The notes below the pieces were generated by a model. The model was not told where the DNA came from, did not search any database, and worked only from the letters and a program-made list of their open reading frames with translations. DNA of 64,000 nt from contig NZ_FUHW01000052.1 of the NCBI RefSeq assembly GCF_900163545.1, positions 62,001-126,000 on the forward strand, read 5' to 3'. Shown one piece after another: positions 15,319 through 24,847 of the stretch. The DNA comes from Arthrobacter rhombi (lineage in GTDB: Bacteria; Actinomycetota; Actinomycetes; Actinomycetales; Micrococcaceae). Numbering within the stretch: position 1 is the stretch's first letter; each line of letters starts with the position of its first letter. The translations under genes and the position numbers were made by a program.

Positions 15319-15860
15319 TTAGGCGTGGGGGAGGTGCTCGGCTTCTTCTGCTGCAGAGCCTTGCTCAAGAATCCCGCGAGCGGCCAGCACGTCCCCGGTC
15401 TGGTGGGCGAAGACGTCGGCCGAGATCACGACGGGCCCGGCCAGGACGATGGGATTCCGGCCCAAGCCCCGGGCACGGGCAGCAACGCAAACGTCGGTGA
15501 TGCAGCCCAGGATCGCGGGGATACTAGGCAGCATGAGCCCGCCTGCCAATGCCGCGAGTTCGAGGTTGAGGCTCCCACCCGGCGTAGTGGGAGGCCCGGA
15601 GGGCCAGGAACCGCGTCCCCGGCGACGGCATAGGGCAGCACGCTGACAGAGCCTCGTGGACCGCCGAGGCAGAGTGCCTCGAGGCAGAGAGCCAGGGGCT
15701 GCAAGGTGCTGGGAACGCCCTGTGGCCCGAGGGGGATCGCAGGAATAAGGTTCAGGGTGGCCGCGCGGGCGACGAAAACGGAGATCAGACCCACGTCGCG
15801 GAGACCCCACCTGCTGCGGTCGGTGGACTGCCGCTGGGTGTCGAGCGAGGGATTAGTCAT
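15319..15860 (-). pseudogene. Broken bioY-like biotin transporter gene
   Basis: The first part, read from the ATG at 15860, has the N-terminal features of BioY, the S-component of biotin ECF transporters: VGLISVFVARAATLNLIPAI, then PLGPQGVPSTLQPLAL and LCLGGPRGSVSVL. Hydrophobic character is lost after about 90 codons, where the expected next helix is absent. Another frame then carries a plausible coding segment (LELAALAGGLMLPSIPAIL onward, to a stop at 15319) that I cannot assign to BioY. Frame changes and probably deletions have thus damaged the gene. The cell may depend on another biotin route; that cannot be judged from this window. Confidence 0.55.
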
Positions 15861-16010
15861 GAACGGCATGGTGCTTGATCACTGTTCAAGCCAGCCTTGA
15901 GGGGTGAGATGGCACTCGTGGGATGCTCTGGCCTTAGGTGGTCATCGTTCGCACGCGTACACTGGAAAGGTTGCGTGTCAGCGCATCACATTCCATTTGA
16001 GAGGTTCCCA

Positions 16011-17612
16011 TTGATTTCCGTTGCCGACCTTGAGCTCCGCGCCGGTGCTCGACTCCTGATGGAGGGTGTCAACTTCCGCATCGATCAGGGAGATAAGATC
16101 GGCTTGGTCGGACGCAATGGCGCCGGCAAGACGACGATGACTCGCGTTCTGGCAGGCGAAGCGGAGCCCACCGGAGGGACCGTGGCGCGTAACGGATCCA
16201 TTGGGTACCTCCCACAGGATCCCCGGACACCGAATATGGGCCAGCTGGCCCGGGACCGAATCCTTTCGGCTCGTGGCATGGATGAGATCGTGACCAAGCT
16301 GCGCAAATGCACCGATGAGATGGGCAGCGAAGACGAGGCTGTTCGGACCAAGGCGATGAACCGGTACGACCGGTTGGATGCAGAATTCATCTCGCGTGGT
16401 GGCTATGCCGCCGAAGCGGAAGCCTCGGCCATCTGTAATAACCTGGCCTTGCCCGAGCGACTCCTCGATCAGACACTGGACACTCTCTCCGGCGGTCAGC
16501 GCCGACGTGTTGAACTGGCCCGGATCCTCTATGCCGATGCCCAGACACTCTTGCTTGACGAACCCACCAACCACCTCGATGCGGATTCGGTGGCGTGGCT
16601 GCGGGAGTTCCTGCGTAATCACCAGGGTGGGCTGATGGTGATCTCCCACGACACCGACCTGCTCGAAGCGACCGTCAATAAGGTGATCCATCTTGACGCC
16701 AACCGCGCGACGATGGACCTCTACAACCTCGGGTGGAAGCGCTACCTCGAGCAGCGCGAAACCGACGAACGTTCCCGTAAGCGTGAACGCGCGAGCACGG
16801 AGAAGAAGGCCGGAGCATTGCTGGCCCAGGCGAATAAGATGAAGGCCAGGGCCTCCGGCGCCTCCGCCGCGCAGAGCATGCTCAAGCGCGTGGATCGCCT
16901 CATGGGTGGCCTGGAGGAAGCTCGTGCCCAGGAGAAGGTCGCCGCGTTGCGATTCCCGGAACCGGATCCTTGTGGCAAGACACCCATGATGGCCAAGAAC
17001 CTGAGTAAGTCCTACGGGTCCCTGGAAATCTTCATGGACGTGGATTTGGCCATCGACCGCGGCTCCAAGGTAGTGATCTTGGGACTGAACGGTGCCGGCA
17101 AGACGACCCTGCTGCGTATGCTCGCCGGGGTCGCCGAACCCGATACCGGTGAAGTCATTCCCGGTCACGGACTCAAGGTCGGTTACTACGCCCAGGAGCA
17201 TGACACGCTCGACGTCGAGCGCACCGTCCTGGAAAACATGCGCTCATCCGCACCGGATAAACTCGGCGACGCCGAAGTGCGCGGAATCCTTGGTTCCTTC
17301 ATGTTCAGCGGCGACGACGTCAATAAGCCGGCCGGGGTCCTCTCCGGCGGCGAAAAGACGCGTCTCGCCCTAGCCACCATCGTTGCTTCCAGCGCCAACG
17401 TGCTGCTCCTCGACGAACCGACCAACAACCTGGACCCGGCCAGCCGCGCCGAGATCCTGAACGCGCTGAGCAACTACAGCGGCGCCGTGGTCATGGTCAG
17501 TCACGATGAAGGTGCTGTGGCCGCCCTGAATCCCGAACGTGTGGTCTTGTTGCCGGATGGCGACGAGGACCTGTGGAACGAAGGGTATCTGGACCTGGTC
17601 ACCTTGGCCTGA
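16011..17612 (+). CDS. ABC-F family ATP-binding protein (ribosome-associated type)
   Basis: The 533-residue protein has two ABC ATPase domains and no membrane segment, the plan of ABC-F proteins that act on ribosomes or in antibiotic protection. Domain 1 shows VGRNGAGKTT (about residues 35-44), LSGGQRRRVELARIL and LLLDEPTNHLDADSV. A charged linker (about 235-320) contains a run of lysine and arginine residues. Domain 2 shows LGLNGAGKTTLL, LSGGEKTRLALA and LLLDEPTNNLDP. The TTG start at 16011 is preceded by GAGAGG at suitable spacing and matches the family N-terminus ISVADLELRAGARLL; the longer frame from 15897 lacks family resemblance. A TACACT promoter hexamer lies at 15958-15963. The subfamily is not determined. 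Confidence 0.92.
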   Translation: MISVADLELRAGARLLMEGVNFRIDQGDKIGLVGRNGAGKTTMTRVLAGEAEPTGGTVARNGSIGYLPQDPRTPNMGQLARDRILSARGMDEIVTKLRKCTDEMGSEDEAVRTKAMNRYDRLDAEFISRGGYAAEAEASAICNNLALPERLLDQTLDTLSGGQRRRVELARILYADAQTLLLDEPTNHLDADSVAWLREFLRNHQGGLMVISHDTDLLEATVNKVIHLDANRATMDLYNLGWKRYLEQRETDERSRKRERASTEKKAGALLAQANKMKARASGASAAQSMLKRVDRLMGGLEEARAQEKVAALRFPEPDPCGKTPMMAKNLSKSYGSLEIFMDVDLAIDRGSKVVILGLNGAGKTTLLRMLAGVAEPDTGEVIPGHGLKVGYYAQEHDTLDVERTVLENMRSSAPDKLGDAEVRGILGSFMFSGDDVNKPAGVLSGGEKTRLALATIVASSANVLLLDEPTNNLDPASRAEILNALSNYSGAVVMVSHDEGAVAALNPERVVLLPDGDEDLWNEGYLDLVTLA

Positions 17613-17636
17613 GTTAGTCTGGCCTCAAGGTCTGCA

Positions 17637-17672
17637 AGCCCCGTCGGTGAATCCGGCGGGGCTGCTTCCTTT
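17637..17672. terminator. Terminator between convergent ABC-F and SURF1 genes
   Basis: An 11-bp stem with one G-T pair (17637-17647 with 17653-17663) surrounds a 5-base loop and is followed by a T-rich stretch on the plus strand. It lies in the 72 bases between two convergent genes. Confidence 0.75.
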
Positions 17673-17684
17673 AAGCTCGGCCCG

Positions 17685-18578
17685 CTAGTGGTGAGCCTGG
17701 TCCTCGAACCGGTCGAGGTAGGCATCTTCGAGCTCTTCATCGGTGGGCTCATTGCCCTTCCTGCGGTGGGTACGTTGACGGGGCGCCCGGTAGGCGGAGT
17801 GAACGACGTCGGTACCGGCCGCGGCGGCTTCGGCCGCCTCCTGCGCATCCTCACGATTAAGCCGGGCCTGCTGACGAGCGGCGTAGCCCAGCCCGATGAA
17901 GGACAGCACTCCGAAGGCGAACCACTGCAAGGAATAGGACAGGTGGTTTCCCTCATCGATCGAGGGGCGTTCCAAGGCGGTGGGCGCCGTGGCCGGGGAC
18001 GGCTTCTCGTCGGCGATCACTCCGTAGGCGCCAGTGGCGATCGGGTACCCGAGATCCTCTTCCAACGCGGGAAGTTCGATCGAGGCGACCTGCCCTTTCG
18101 GGGCCGAACGGCGGACCGCTGGCTCGCCGACCTTGAGCCGGGCAGTGATGTCCACCTGGCCCTTGGGCGGAGCAGGAATCACATCCGGCCTGCCGGCGGA
18201 GTCGTCCCCAATGGGCAACCATCCGCGATCGATGATCACCCGGGTTCCTTCATCGGTCTGGAACGGAACCAAGACCTCATAACCTGGCTGCCCATTGGTC
18301 GTGCGGTTACGCACGATGCGGGTGTCCTCGGGGAGGTAGCTGCCCTTCATGTCGACCGGGGTCCAGGCCCGATCCTCCGGAAGCGTGCTGAAGAACGGGC
18401 GCGCCTGCTGGAAGTCCAGTGCCGGGGCATCGTAGTTGGCTTTGACCAGGTCGTTGGCGGCGCGGGCCTCGTCGAGCCGGTTCATTTGCCATTTGCCCAA
18501 GCCCACGCAGGCCGCAGCGAAGATGCAGACCAGCAGCAGCCAGCCAAGCCAGCGTGTGCTGGCCAGGAATCTGTACAC
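17685..18578 (-). CDS. SURF1 family cytochrome oxidase assembly protein
   Basis: SURF1 proteins help insert heme A into cytochrome c oxidase subunit I. The 297-residue protein has the two expected transmembrane helices, one at about residues 8-28 ending in the signature LGKWQMNRLDEA, and one at about 217-235 (WFAFGVLSFIGLGYAA). The periplasmic loop between them carries VDMKGSYLPED, RNRTTNGQPGYEVLVPF and VIIDRGWLPIG, all family hallmarks. The C-terminal 55 residues are an acidic and basic cytoplasmic tail common in actinobacteria. It is the last of three same-strand genes (18822-19349, 18583-18825, then this one). Confidence 0.92.
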   Translation of the reverse strand: MYRFLASTRWLGWLLLVCIFAAACVGLGKWQMNRLDEARAANDLVKANYDAPALDFQQARPFFSTLPEDRAWTPVDMKGSYLPEDTRIVRNRTTNGQPGYEVLVPFQTDEGTRVIIDRGWLPIGDDSAGRPDVIPAPPKGQVDITARLKVGEPAVRRSAPKGQVASIELPALEEDLGYPIATGAYGVIADEKPSPATAPTALERPSIDEGNHLSYSLQWFAFGVLSFIGLGYAARQQARLNREDAQEAAEAAAAGTDVVHSAYRAPRQRTHRRKGNEPTDEELEDAYLDRFEDQAHH

Positions 18579-18582
18579 GGAT

Positions 18583-18825
18583 TCAGCCCTCCTGGGCGTC
18601 GTCGGGGAGCGGTTGTGATTCCTTGAACAAACCGCGCTCCGTGAGGTAGGTGGTCAACCACTCACGGTGGTCGGTACATGCCAGCCAGATCTTCCGGCGC
18701 TCCGGGGTGTGAATGCGGGGGTTGTTCCAGAGCAGTTGCCACTGCGCCGGCAGCCGGCATCCCTTTCGCGAGCACTTCGGTACAGCGGGTCCCTCCACGC
18801 CGGAGAGTTGGTCAAAGATGCTCAT
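18583..18825 (-). CDS. Small protein with a possible zinc-binding motif
   Basis: The 80-residue product contains CSRKGC (cysteines at 18 and 23) and, later, LACTDHREWL, which could together bind a metal ion. Homologues are found widely in Micrococcales, as I recall, and are usually listed as hypothetical or, without good reason, as acetone carboxylase. The start codon overlaps the stop of the DUF3099 gene (ATGA), and SURF1 follows four bases later, so the three are co-translated. The neighbourhood hints at oxidase biogenesis, but no function is shown. Confidence 0.75.
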   Translation of the reverse strand: MSIFDQLSGVEGPAVPKCSRKGCRLPAQWQLLWNNPRIHTPERRKIWLACTDHREWLTTYLTERGLFKESQPLPDDAQEG

Positions 18826-19349
18826 CCATGCTCCCTTTCGTTGCCGGAGCGGCTGTGGTGGTTCCGGTGCGGGGGACCTTCTGGTGGCTCGTCCGCATCG
18901 GCTTCGGGGTCGTACCAGTGTCCGGACAGCAGGTCCGGTTCGTCCACATCGTCTGAGCCATCCGGCGTCTCCCGGCGGTCTTCGGCCGAGGGCCTCTGGG
19001 CATCGTCGTCGCCCACGGTGGCTGCCGGTGCCCCGTCCAGCATGGCGGGTTCGCCCGGGCCGCCCTCGTAGTAGTTCGTCTCGGTGCGTTTGGCCAAGTC
19101 CGCGCCACTGGCGTTGGCGACGACCACAGCGAAATACGGGAGGACGACCGCCAAAATCAACATGACCACTTGAATCCAGCCGTGGACGAAAAAGGCAGTA
19201 ATGAAACAGGCCATGCGCACTGACATCGAAATTGTGTACTTGACGGTGCGGGAATGCCTGTCCGCCGAGCGCGACTCATCGGCGTCGGTGATCCGCTGCG
19301 GGTGGCCGGCGGGGACAGGCTGGTTCAAAGGGTGCGAATGCTGGCTCAT
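18822..19349 (-). CDS. DUF3099 domain membrane protein
   Basis: This 175-residue protein matches the DUF3099 family of actinobacteria. A short N-terminal segment with ITDADESRSADRHSRTVKYT leads into two hydrophobic helices (about residues 41-58 and 62-80), and a long hydrophilic tail rich in D, E, P and G follows. Its biochemical role is unknown. It is the first gene of a three-gene unit with the small cysteine protein and SURF1, and is divergent from fabG. The tail is poorly conserved in composition and is probably disordered. Confidence 0.8.
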   Translation of the reverse strand: MSQHSHPLNQPVPAGHPQRITDADESRSADRHSRTVKYTISMSVRMACFITAFFVHGWIQVVMLILAVVLPYFAVVVANASGADLAKRTETNYYEGGPGEPAMLDGAPAATVGDDDAQRPSAEDRRETPDGSDDVDEPDLLSGHWYDPEADADEPPEGPPHRNHHSRSGNEREHG

Positions 19350-19417
19350 GTCTCTTCCATGGTGTTCCCCTCCATTGTGTCACCGTCACGACGATCCGCC
19401 GAACCTTCCACGGCTAG

Positions 19418-20182
<765 letters not shown>

Positions 20183-20325
20183 GGTCACCCAACGGTTCGT
20201 CTTTGGAGCATTCCCACAACGGTACGACGCCGGATGGGCTGGCAAGATGGAAGAAAGCGCCCGTGCACGCGGGCACCCCTTGCCGTAACCGCGCCATCCC
20301 GCGTGAACCCCAACTAGGAGAATTC

Positions 20326-21069
20326 ATGTCAAAACTCAACGGAAAAACAGCCATAGTCACCGGGTCCTCCCGGGGAATCGGCGCTGAGGTGGCGAAGAAC
20401 CTCGCAGCAGACGGTGCCTCCGTCGTGGTGAACTACCGGCAGAAGGCGCCGCGCGCCCAGAAGATCGTCCAGAGCATCATCGATGCCGGGGGCCAGGCCG
20501 TGGCCGTCGGCGCCGATCTGACGGCAGAAGGCGGCGCCCAGTCGCTGGTTGATGCAGCGCAGGAGAACTTTGGTTCGGTGGACGTGCTGGTACTGAACGC
20601 CTCGGGTGGCATGGAAGCCGATCTCGGTGAGGACTACGCACTGCGCCTGAACCGTGACGCCCAGGTCAACATGCTCAGCACCGCGGCCGCCGTCATGCCC
20701 GAAGGATCACGGGTGGTGTTCGTGACGAGCCACCAGGCCCATTTCATCGATCAGACGGCGACCCTGGACGCCTACGAGCCCGTGGCCCGTTCGAAGCGCG
20801 CCGGGGAATTGGCGTTGCGTGAGCAGATCCCCGCGCTGGACGCCCAGGGGATCTCGCTGGTGGTGATTTCCGGGGACATGATCGAAGGGACCGTCACCGC
20901 CACGCTGCTGGACCGCGCCCAGCCGGGGGCCATCGAGGAGCGTCGGCAGGCGGCCGGCAAACTGCTGACCGTCCAGGAATTCGGGGTCGAGGTGGCCGGG
21001 ATGGCCACCGCAGACGTCCCGACCGGTCATACGCAATACGCCGGGGGAGCGGGACACTTCCTCGACTAA
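20326..21069 (+). CDS. SDR family oxidoreductase with a Y-x6-K active-site spacing
   Basis: This 247-residue SDR begins MSKLNGKTAIVTGSSRGIG, a classical NAD(P) motif. The region where classical SDRs have YxxxK reads YEPVARSK, so tyrosine and lysine are six residues apart, the spacing of enoyl-ACP reductases (FabI/InhA). The preceding serine is in VFVTSHQAHF. The protein is therefore FabG-like at its N-terminus but FabI-like around the active site. It follows fabG, which suggests a role in fatty acid metabolism; that role is inferred. The start has an AGGAG sequence close upstream. A strong terminator follows. Confidence 0.85.
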   Translation: MSKLNGKTAIVTGSSRGIGAEVAKNLAADGASVVVNYRQKAPRAQKIVQSIIDAGGQAVAVGADLTAEGGAQSLVDAAQENFGSVDVLVLNASGGMEADLGEDYALRLNRDAQVNMLSTAAAVMPEGSRVVFVTSHQAHFIDQTATLDAYEPVARSKRAGELALREQIPALDAQGISLVVISGDMIEGTVTATLLDRAQPGAIEERRQAAGKLLTVQEFGVEVAGMATADVPTGHTQYAGGAGHFLD

Positions 21070-21101
21070 TACCGGCTCGACCCCTCGCGTGTAGATCGCA
21101 A

Positions 21102-21143
21102 AAGGCGGCGGCACCACCTTTCACCAGGTGGTGCCGCCGCCTT
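21102..21143. terminator. Terminator between convergent SDR and VanW genes
   Basis: A perfect 18-bp stem (21102-21119 with 21126-21143) encloses a 6-base loop. AAA lies on the left side and a short T-rich stretch on the right, so it can serve both converging genes. Confidence 0.85.
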
Positions 21144-21158
21144 CTGTCGCTTCGGGGG

Positions 21159-22874
21159 CTACGGCTTCTTGCCGCAGACGACCTTATTCCACGGCTGGTA
21201 GGTCCAGTGCAGGCTGTCCTTCAGGGTTTCAGCACCCGCAGTCCGGGTCCGGTGGACGTCAACGGAGAAGCCCTTTTGGCCGCCGGACTCCGAGACGCAC
21301 TTCTCGGCGTCGTTATAAACGGTTTTCGGGTTGGTCCGGTCGTAGTGCTCGGAGGTCTTGGAGGTGACCTTGTACTTCTTCGTTCCCCAGAGGCGGGTGT
21401 TGACGTGGCTGTCGGTCACCCATGCCTGGATCATCACGGCGTGACCGGTGTTGTTCTTCCACGCCATGTCGATCTGACCCTCCCACAGGGTGGACTCACG
21501 GCCGGCCGGGTAGCGGTCGAACCAGCGGCTATGGGGGCGGTGGGTCACGTCTTCCATCCCACCGAGCCATCCGACGTTGAACAACTGGGTGGAGATCTGC
21601 GACAGGCCACCACCGATGGCTTCGGAAGAGAAACCGTTCTCCACCACGCCGGATTTGAAGTAGCCGTTGGCCTCCGTGATGGGTGCCAGGGCCTTGGTGA
21701 GCGAGAACGTGTCACCGGGCATGACCAAGACACCGTTGAGCTTTGAGGCGCCGGCACGCAGGTTCTTCGTCCTGACGGTGTCGTAGGTGGGGTACGGGGT
21801 GGAGAACTTGACGATCTCTTCCTTGACGCCCAGTTTCTTCGCCTTGGCCGTGGTCAGTTCCGGCTCGGTCACGGAGACGTTGATCTTCGCGGTCCGCGAA
21901 TCGGACGTCGCGGCGGTGAGGATCTTCTGGTTCAGATCCTTGGTGTCGACGCCGTGGCCCTTGACCGCCGGAATGATCTTCGGCTTGCCGTCCTTCAGCA
22001 CGATGCGGGCATCCTTCGCCGTGGAGGCCATCTTGGGGTTGGCCTTCAGGAGCCGGTCGGCAAGTTTCTTTTGATCCAGGGACATCGTGACGGCGCCGTC
22101 CGCGACCTTGAAGGAGGCCGCCTCAGCCAACTGGTTCGGCTTCAACGTGGCTTTCAAATCATCGGCGGCCACGGTGACGTTCCCGGCGACCAGGGGCTTG
22201 GCCTGTTCGTCACGGACCTTCTCGAAGGCCGAAGCTGGGGTCTTGGGGTCAACCGTCGAGGTGGGCACCTCGATGGGTTCGCTGGCGCCGAACCAGGAAT
22301 TCTCGATGTTCTCCACCGCCTGATCCGCCTCGACCGTTTGGCCGGTCGTCGGCTTCTGGTAATCGACGGTGGCATCCTTGAAGGCGATCTCGCCTTCGCT
22401 AGCTTTTTTGTCGAGCTGCGGGCGAAGCTTTTCAACGGCTGCGTGCAGTTCGTCGTCATCCTGGGTCAGAACCGGTTCGATGGCGGCGCCACCGGTGAGC
22501 CGCTGGAAGAGGACCACCGGGTTCAGGGTGTACCCGGTCTTGCCCTGCAGGGTGGCATCGATGTCCAGCCCCAATCCGGACTGGTCGGGGGTCAGGGAGG
22601 TGGACTGCTCCCCGGCGGTGATCTTGATCGGGCCTGAAGCCAACGGGTCCAGTTTCTGGTGCAGACGTGCGGCAGCATCTGAACTGCTGAGACCGCCGAT
22701 CTCTACCCCGTGAACCGTGGCTCCCTGGGGTATCTGGTCGTCAAGCAGCGAGGCCCCGCCTGCGTAGGCTGCAGCCACGATGATGACGGCACCCCCGCCC
22801 ATCAGCCAGCCCTTTTTCTTCTTGCTCATGCCTTGCTTGTCCCGCATCATTACCCGCGAATGCTCCATGTTCAT
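21159..22874 (-). CDS. VanW family protein, membrane-anchored
   Basis: This protein of up to 571 residues has one N-terminal membrane helix (about 22-42, after a KKKK cluster), a long extracellular region with two putative peptidoglycan-binding repeats (YoaR/PF12229 type, about residues 50-370), and a C-terminal VanW domain. The VanW domain includes VMPGDTFSLTKAL, GGGLSQISTQLFN and RYPAGRESTLWEG. VanW proteins accompany some vancomycin-resistance clusters, but chromosomal members like this are widespread and probably have a cell-wall role. Several in-frame starts (22874, 22850, 22847, 22829) are possible. A 7-bp inverted pair lies in the leader at 22881-22904 and a TAGGAT hexamer at 22912-22917. 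Confidence 0.9.
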   Translation of the reverse strand: MNMEHSRVMMRDKQGMSKKKKGWLMGGGAVIIVAAAYAGGASLLDDQIPQGATVHGVEIGGLSSSDAAARLHQKLDPLASGPIKITAGEQSTSLTPDQSGLGLDIDATLQGKTGYTLNPVVLFQRLTGGAAIEPVLTQDDDELHAAVEKLRPQLDKKASEGEIAFKDATVDYQKPTTGQTVEADQAVENIENSWFGASEPIEVPTSTVDPKTPASAFEKVRDEQAKPLVAGNVTVAADDLKATLKPNQLAEAASFKVADGAVTMSLDQKKLADRLLKANPKMASTAKDARIVLKDGKPKIIPAVKGHGVDTKDLNQKILTAATSDSRTAKINVSVTEPELTTAKAKKLGVKEEIVKFSTPYPTYDTVRTKNLRAGASKLNGVLVMPGDTFSLTKALAPITEANGYFKSGVVENGFSSEAIGGGLSQISTQLFNVGWLGGMEDVTHRPHSRWFDRYPAGRESTLWEGQIDMAWKNNTGHAVMIQAWVTDSHVNTRLWGTKKYKVTSKTSEHYDRTNPKTVYNDAEKCVSESGGQKGFSVDVHRTRTAGAETLKDSLHWTYQPWNKVVCGKKP

Positions 22875-22984
22875 CGACGCGGTGCGCCCGTCGGAACGCG
22901 CACCACAGAAAATCCTAGCGCCGCGGACACGCGCTATAGTGCTGCACGTGCCCCCCGGGTCAGGTAGTTATGCAATCGTCATGA

Positions 22985-23932
22985 TCAAATACCCGCCAGA
23001 TGCCGGACGATGTCCAGGCGCGGCAGGTCAATGACGGCATCGGCGGCCGCTCGTAAGGCAGGCTTCGCGCCATAGGCGATTCCGAGTCCCGCGGCACGGA
23101 CCATGTGCACGTCATTGGCACCGTCACCAGCTGCGATGGTGTGTTCGAGGGGGATGCCAGCCTCGGCGGCCCACGCCCTGAGGGATGACTCCTTGGCGGC
23201 TGCATCGACGACGGCTCCGTGGACGGTTCCGGTGAGCCGGCCCGCCGTGACGCCCAGATCGTTGGCCAAGGCGAAATCCAGGCCCAATTCCTCGGCCAGG
23301 GGCCGGAGGATCTGGAGGAAGCCGCCGGAGACGACGCCCACCAGGTGGCCGCCGGCATGGCAGGCTTCGATCAGTTCCCGGGCTCCAGGTGAAAGGACGA
23401 CGGAGGCGCGCACCTGTTCGACGACCCCGGCATCCAGCCCAGCCAGGGTGGCGACCCGGGCGTGGAGGCTCTCGGCGAAGTCCAATTCCCCGCGCATGGC
23501 CGCCTCGGTGACAGCGGCGACTTCAGACTCACGTCCAGCATGGGCGGCCAGCAGTTCGATGACCTCTTGTTGGATCAACGTGGAATCGACATCCATCACC
23601 AGCAGTTTGCGGGGGGCCTCAAAGAGCGTGGCGGGCACCACGGCGTGCCAGGCAACGTCATCAACAAGCCGTTCCAGCAAGGCCTTCGTTTGTGCGCCGG
23701 GGGAATCTTCCGGCGTCCTCCGAGCCAGAGCCCTGCGTGTTCCTCGGTAACCGGGCCCCGAGAAGCCAGTGGAGGAAACCACCGTGAACCCGTGGGCCTC
23801 CAGCAGGGCCTCGAGCTGGGATGGGTCCAGTGCGTTGGCCTGCCGCCCGTCGGATGCCGCGCGGTTCTCCACGCTGTGGTCAGGGGAGGGGGCGAGGCGC
23901 TGATGCGAGATGAGGTACCTGCTGATCTTCAT
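22985..23932 (-). CDS. serB: Phosphoserine phosphatase SerB
   Basis: SerB removes phosphate from O-phosphoserine in the last step of serine synthesis. The 315-residue protein has an N-terminal domain of about 105 residues without catalytic motifs, followed by a HAD domain with DVDSTLIQQE (nucleophile D114 and acid/base D116), GVVSGGFLQIL (motif II), the lysine in AAAKESSL, and GDGANDVHM (motif III/IV). Substrate-specificity helices match SerB, including EVIELLAAHAGRESEVA. It is followed by vanW on the same strand after 110 bases. A short, possibly leaderless plus-strand frame overlaps its 3' end. Confidence 0.93.
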   Translation of the reverse strand: MKISRYLISHQRLAPSPDHSVENRAASDGRQANALDPSQLEALLEAHGFTVVSSTGFSGPGYRGTRRALARRTPEDSPGAQTKALLERLVDDVAWHAVVPATLFEAPRKLLVMDVDSTLIQQEVIELLAAHAGRESEVAAVTEAAMRGELDFAESLHARVATLAGLDAGVVEQVRASVVLSPGARELIEACHAGGHLVGVVSGGFLQILRPLAEELGLDFALANDLGVTAGRLTGTVHGAVVDAAAKESSLRAWAAEAGIPLEHTIAAGDGANDVHMVRAAGLGIAYGAKPALRAAADAVIDLPRLDIVRHLAGI

Positions 23933-24028
23933 GGAACGATTCTTATCTGCTGGGACTCCTCAGCGCTACTTCGCGACGCGGTGAGGCGGCGCACCGGTAG
24001 CATTTGGCCGATCACCTAGGTATTGCCT

Positions 24029-24034
24029 TAGTGT
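24029..24034 (+). promoter_or_regulatory. -10 hexamer of the orphan ABC ATPase gene, leaderless arrangement
   Basis: TAGTGT lies seven bases before the ATG at 24042. No Shine-Dalgarno sequence is present, which supports this start over the TTG at 24036. Confidence 0.5.
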
Positions 24035-24041
24035 TTTGATC

Positions 24042-24833
24042 ATGAATGATGTGCTCTCCTTTACCGGTATCGACGTGGTCCGGGGTCAAAAGAACCTCTT
24101 GACGAGCATCGACTGGCAGGTGAAGGAGGACGAACGGTGGGTCGTTCTGGGTCCCAACGGGGCCGGGAAAACCACCCTGTTGCAGATCGCCGCCGCCCGG
24201 ATGCACCCCACACGTGGTACCGCTGAGATTCTTGACGAAACCCTCGGACGCGTCGATGTCTTCGAACTGCGTCCACGGATCGGCCTGTCCTCGGGTGCGC
24301 TGGCCACCCATATCCCCGCCCACGAAACGGTGCTCAACGCCGTGGTTACCGCCTCCTACGGCACCACCGGCCGCTGGCGCGAACAGTATGAGCCCATGGA
24401 CGAGCGCCGGGCCTTCTCCTTGCTGCACGACTGGGGCATGTCCACCCTGATCAACAGAAAATTCGGTTCCTTGTCCGACGGCGAACGCAAGCGCGTCCAG
24501 ATTGCCCGGGCGCTGATGACCGACCCGGAGCTGTTGCTCCTGGACGAACCCGGCGCCGGACTGGACTTGGCAGGACGCGAAGATCTGGTGGCCCGCCTCT
24601 CGGAGCTCGCCGCCGACGAAGAGGCCCCGGCCATGGTCCTGGTCACCCACCACCTCGAAGAAATCCCTCCGGGCTTCACCCACGCGATGCTGCTCCACGA
24701 GGGCAAGATCGTCTCGGCCGGGCCCATCGCCACGACACTGACCGAAGCCAACCTCTCGGAGACTTTCGAGCTGGACCTGCGCTTGCGCGTTGACGAGGGC
24801 CGTTACACGGCCGTCGCCCGACACGGCGCCTAG
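24042..24833 (+). CDS. ABC ATP-binding protein, orphan cytosolic type
   Basis: The 263-residue protein has a single ATPase domain: Walker A LGPNGAGKTTLLQ (about residues 36-48), signature LSDGERKRVQIARAL, Walker B LLLLDEPGAGLDLAGRE and the switch histidine in LVTHHLEEIPPGF. These features resemble ModF/YbbA-like cytosolic ABC proteins. No permease is encoded next to it; the next gene encodes a TSUP family exporter, which does not use ABC ATPases. It may partner with a distant permease or act alone. It is divergent from serB. Confidence 0.88.
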   Translation: MNDVLSFTGIDVVRGQKNLLTSIDWQVKEDERWVVLGPNGAGKTTLLQIAAARMHPTRGTAEILDETLGRVDVFELRPRIGLSSGALATHIPAHETVLNAVVTASYGTTGRWREQYEPMDERRAFSLLHDWGMSTLINRKFGSLSDGERKRVQIARALMTDPELLLLDEPGAGLDLAGREDLVARLSELAADEEAPAMVLVTHHLEEIPPGFTHAMLLHEGKIVSAGPIATTLTEANLSETFELDLRLRVDEGRYTAVARHGA

Positions 24834-24847
24834 GACCAACCCAGCGT

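Noticed and set aside
15978..17201. A 407-codon minus-strand frame opposite the ABC-F gene
   Set aside because: It is the shadow of a well-conserved ATPase gene and lacks any recognisable motif.
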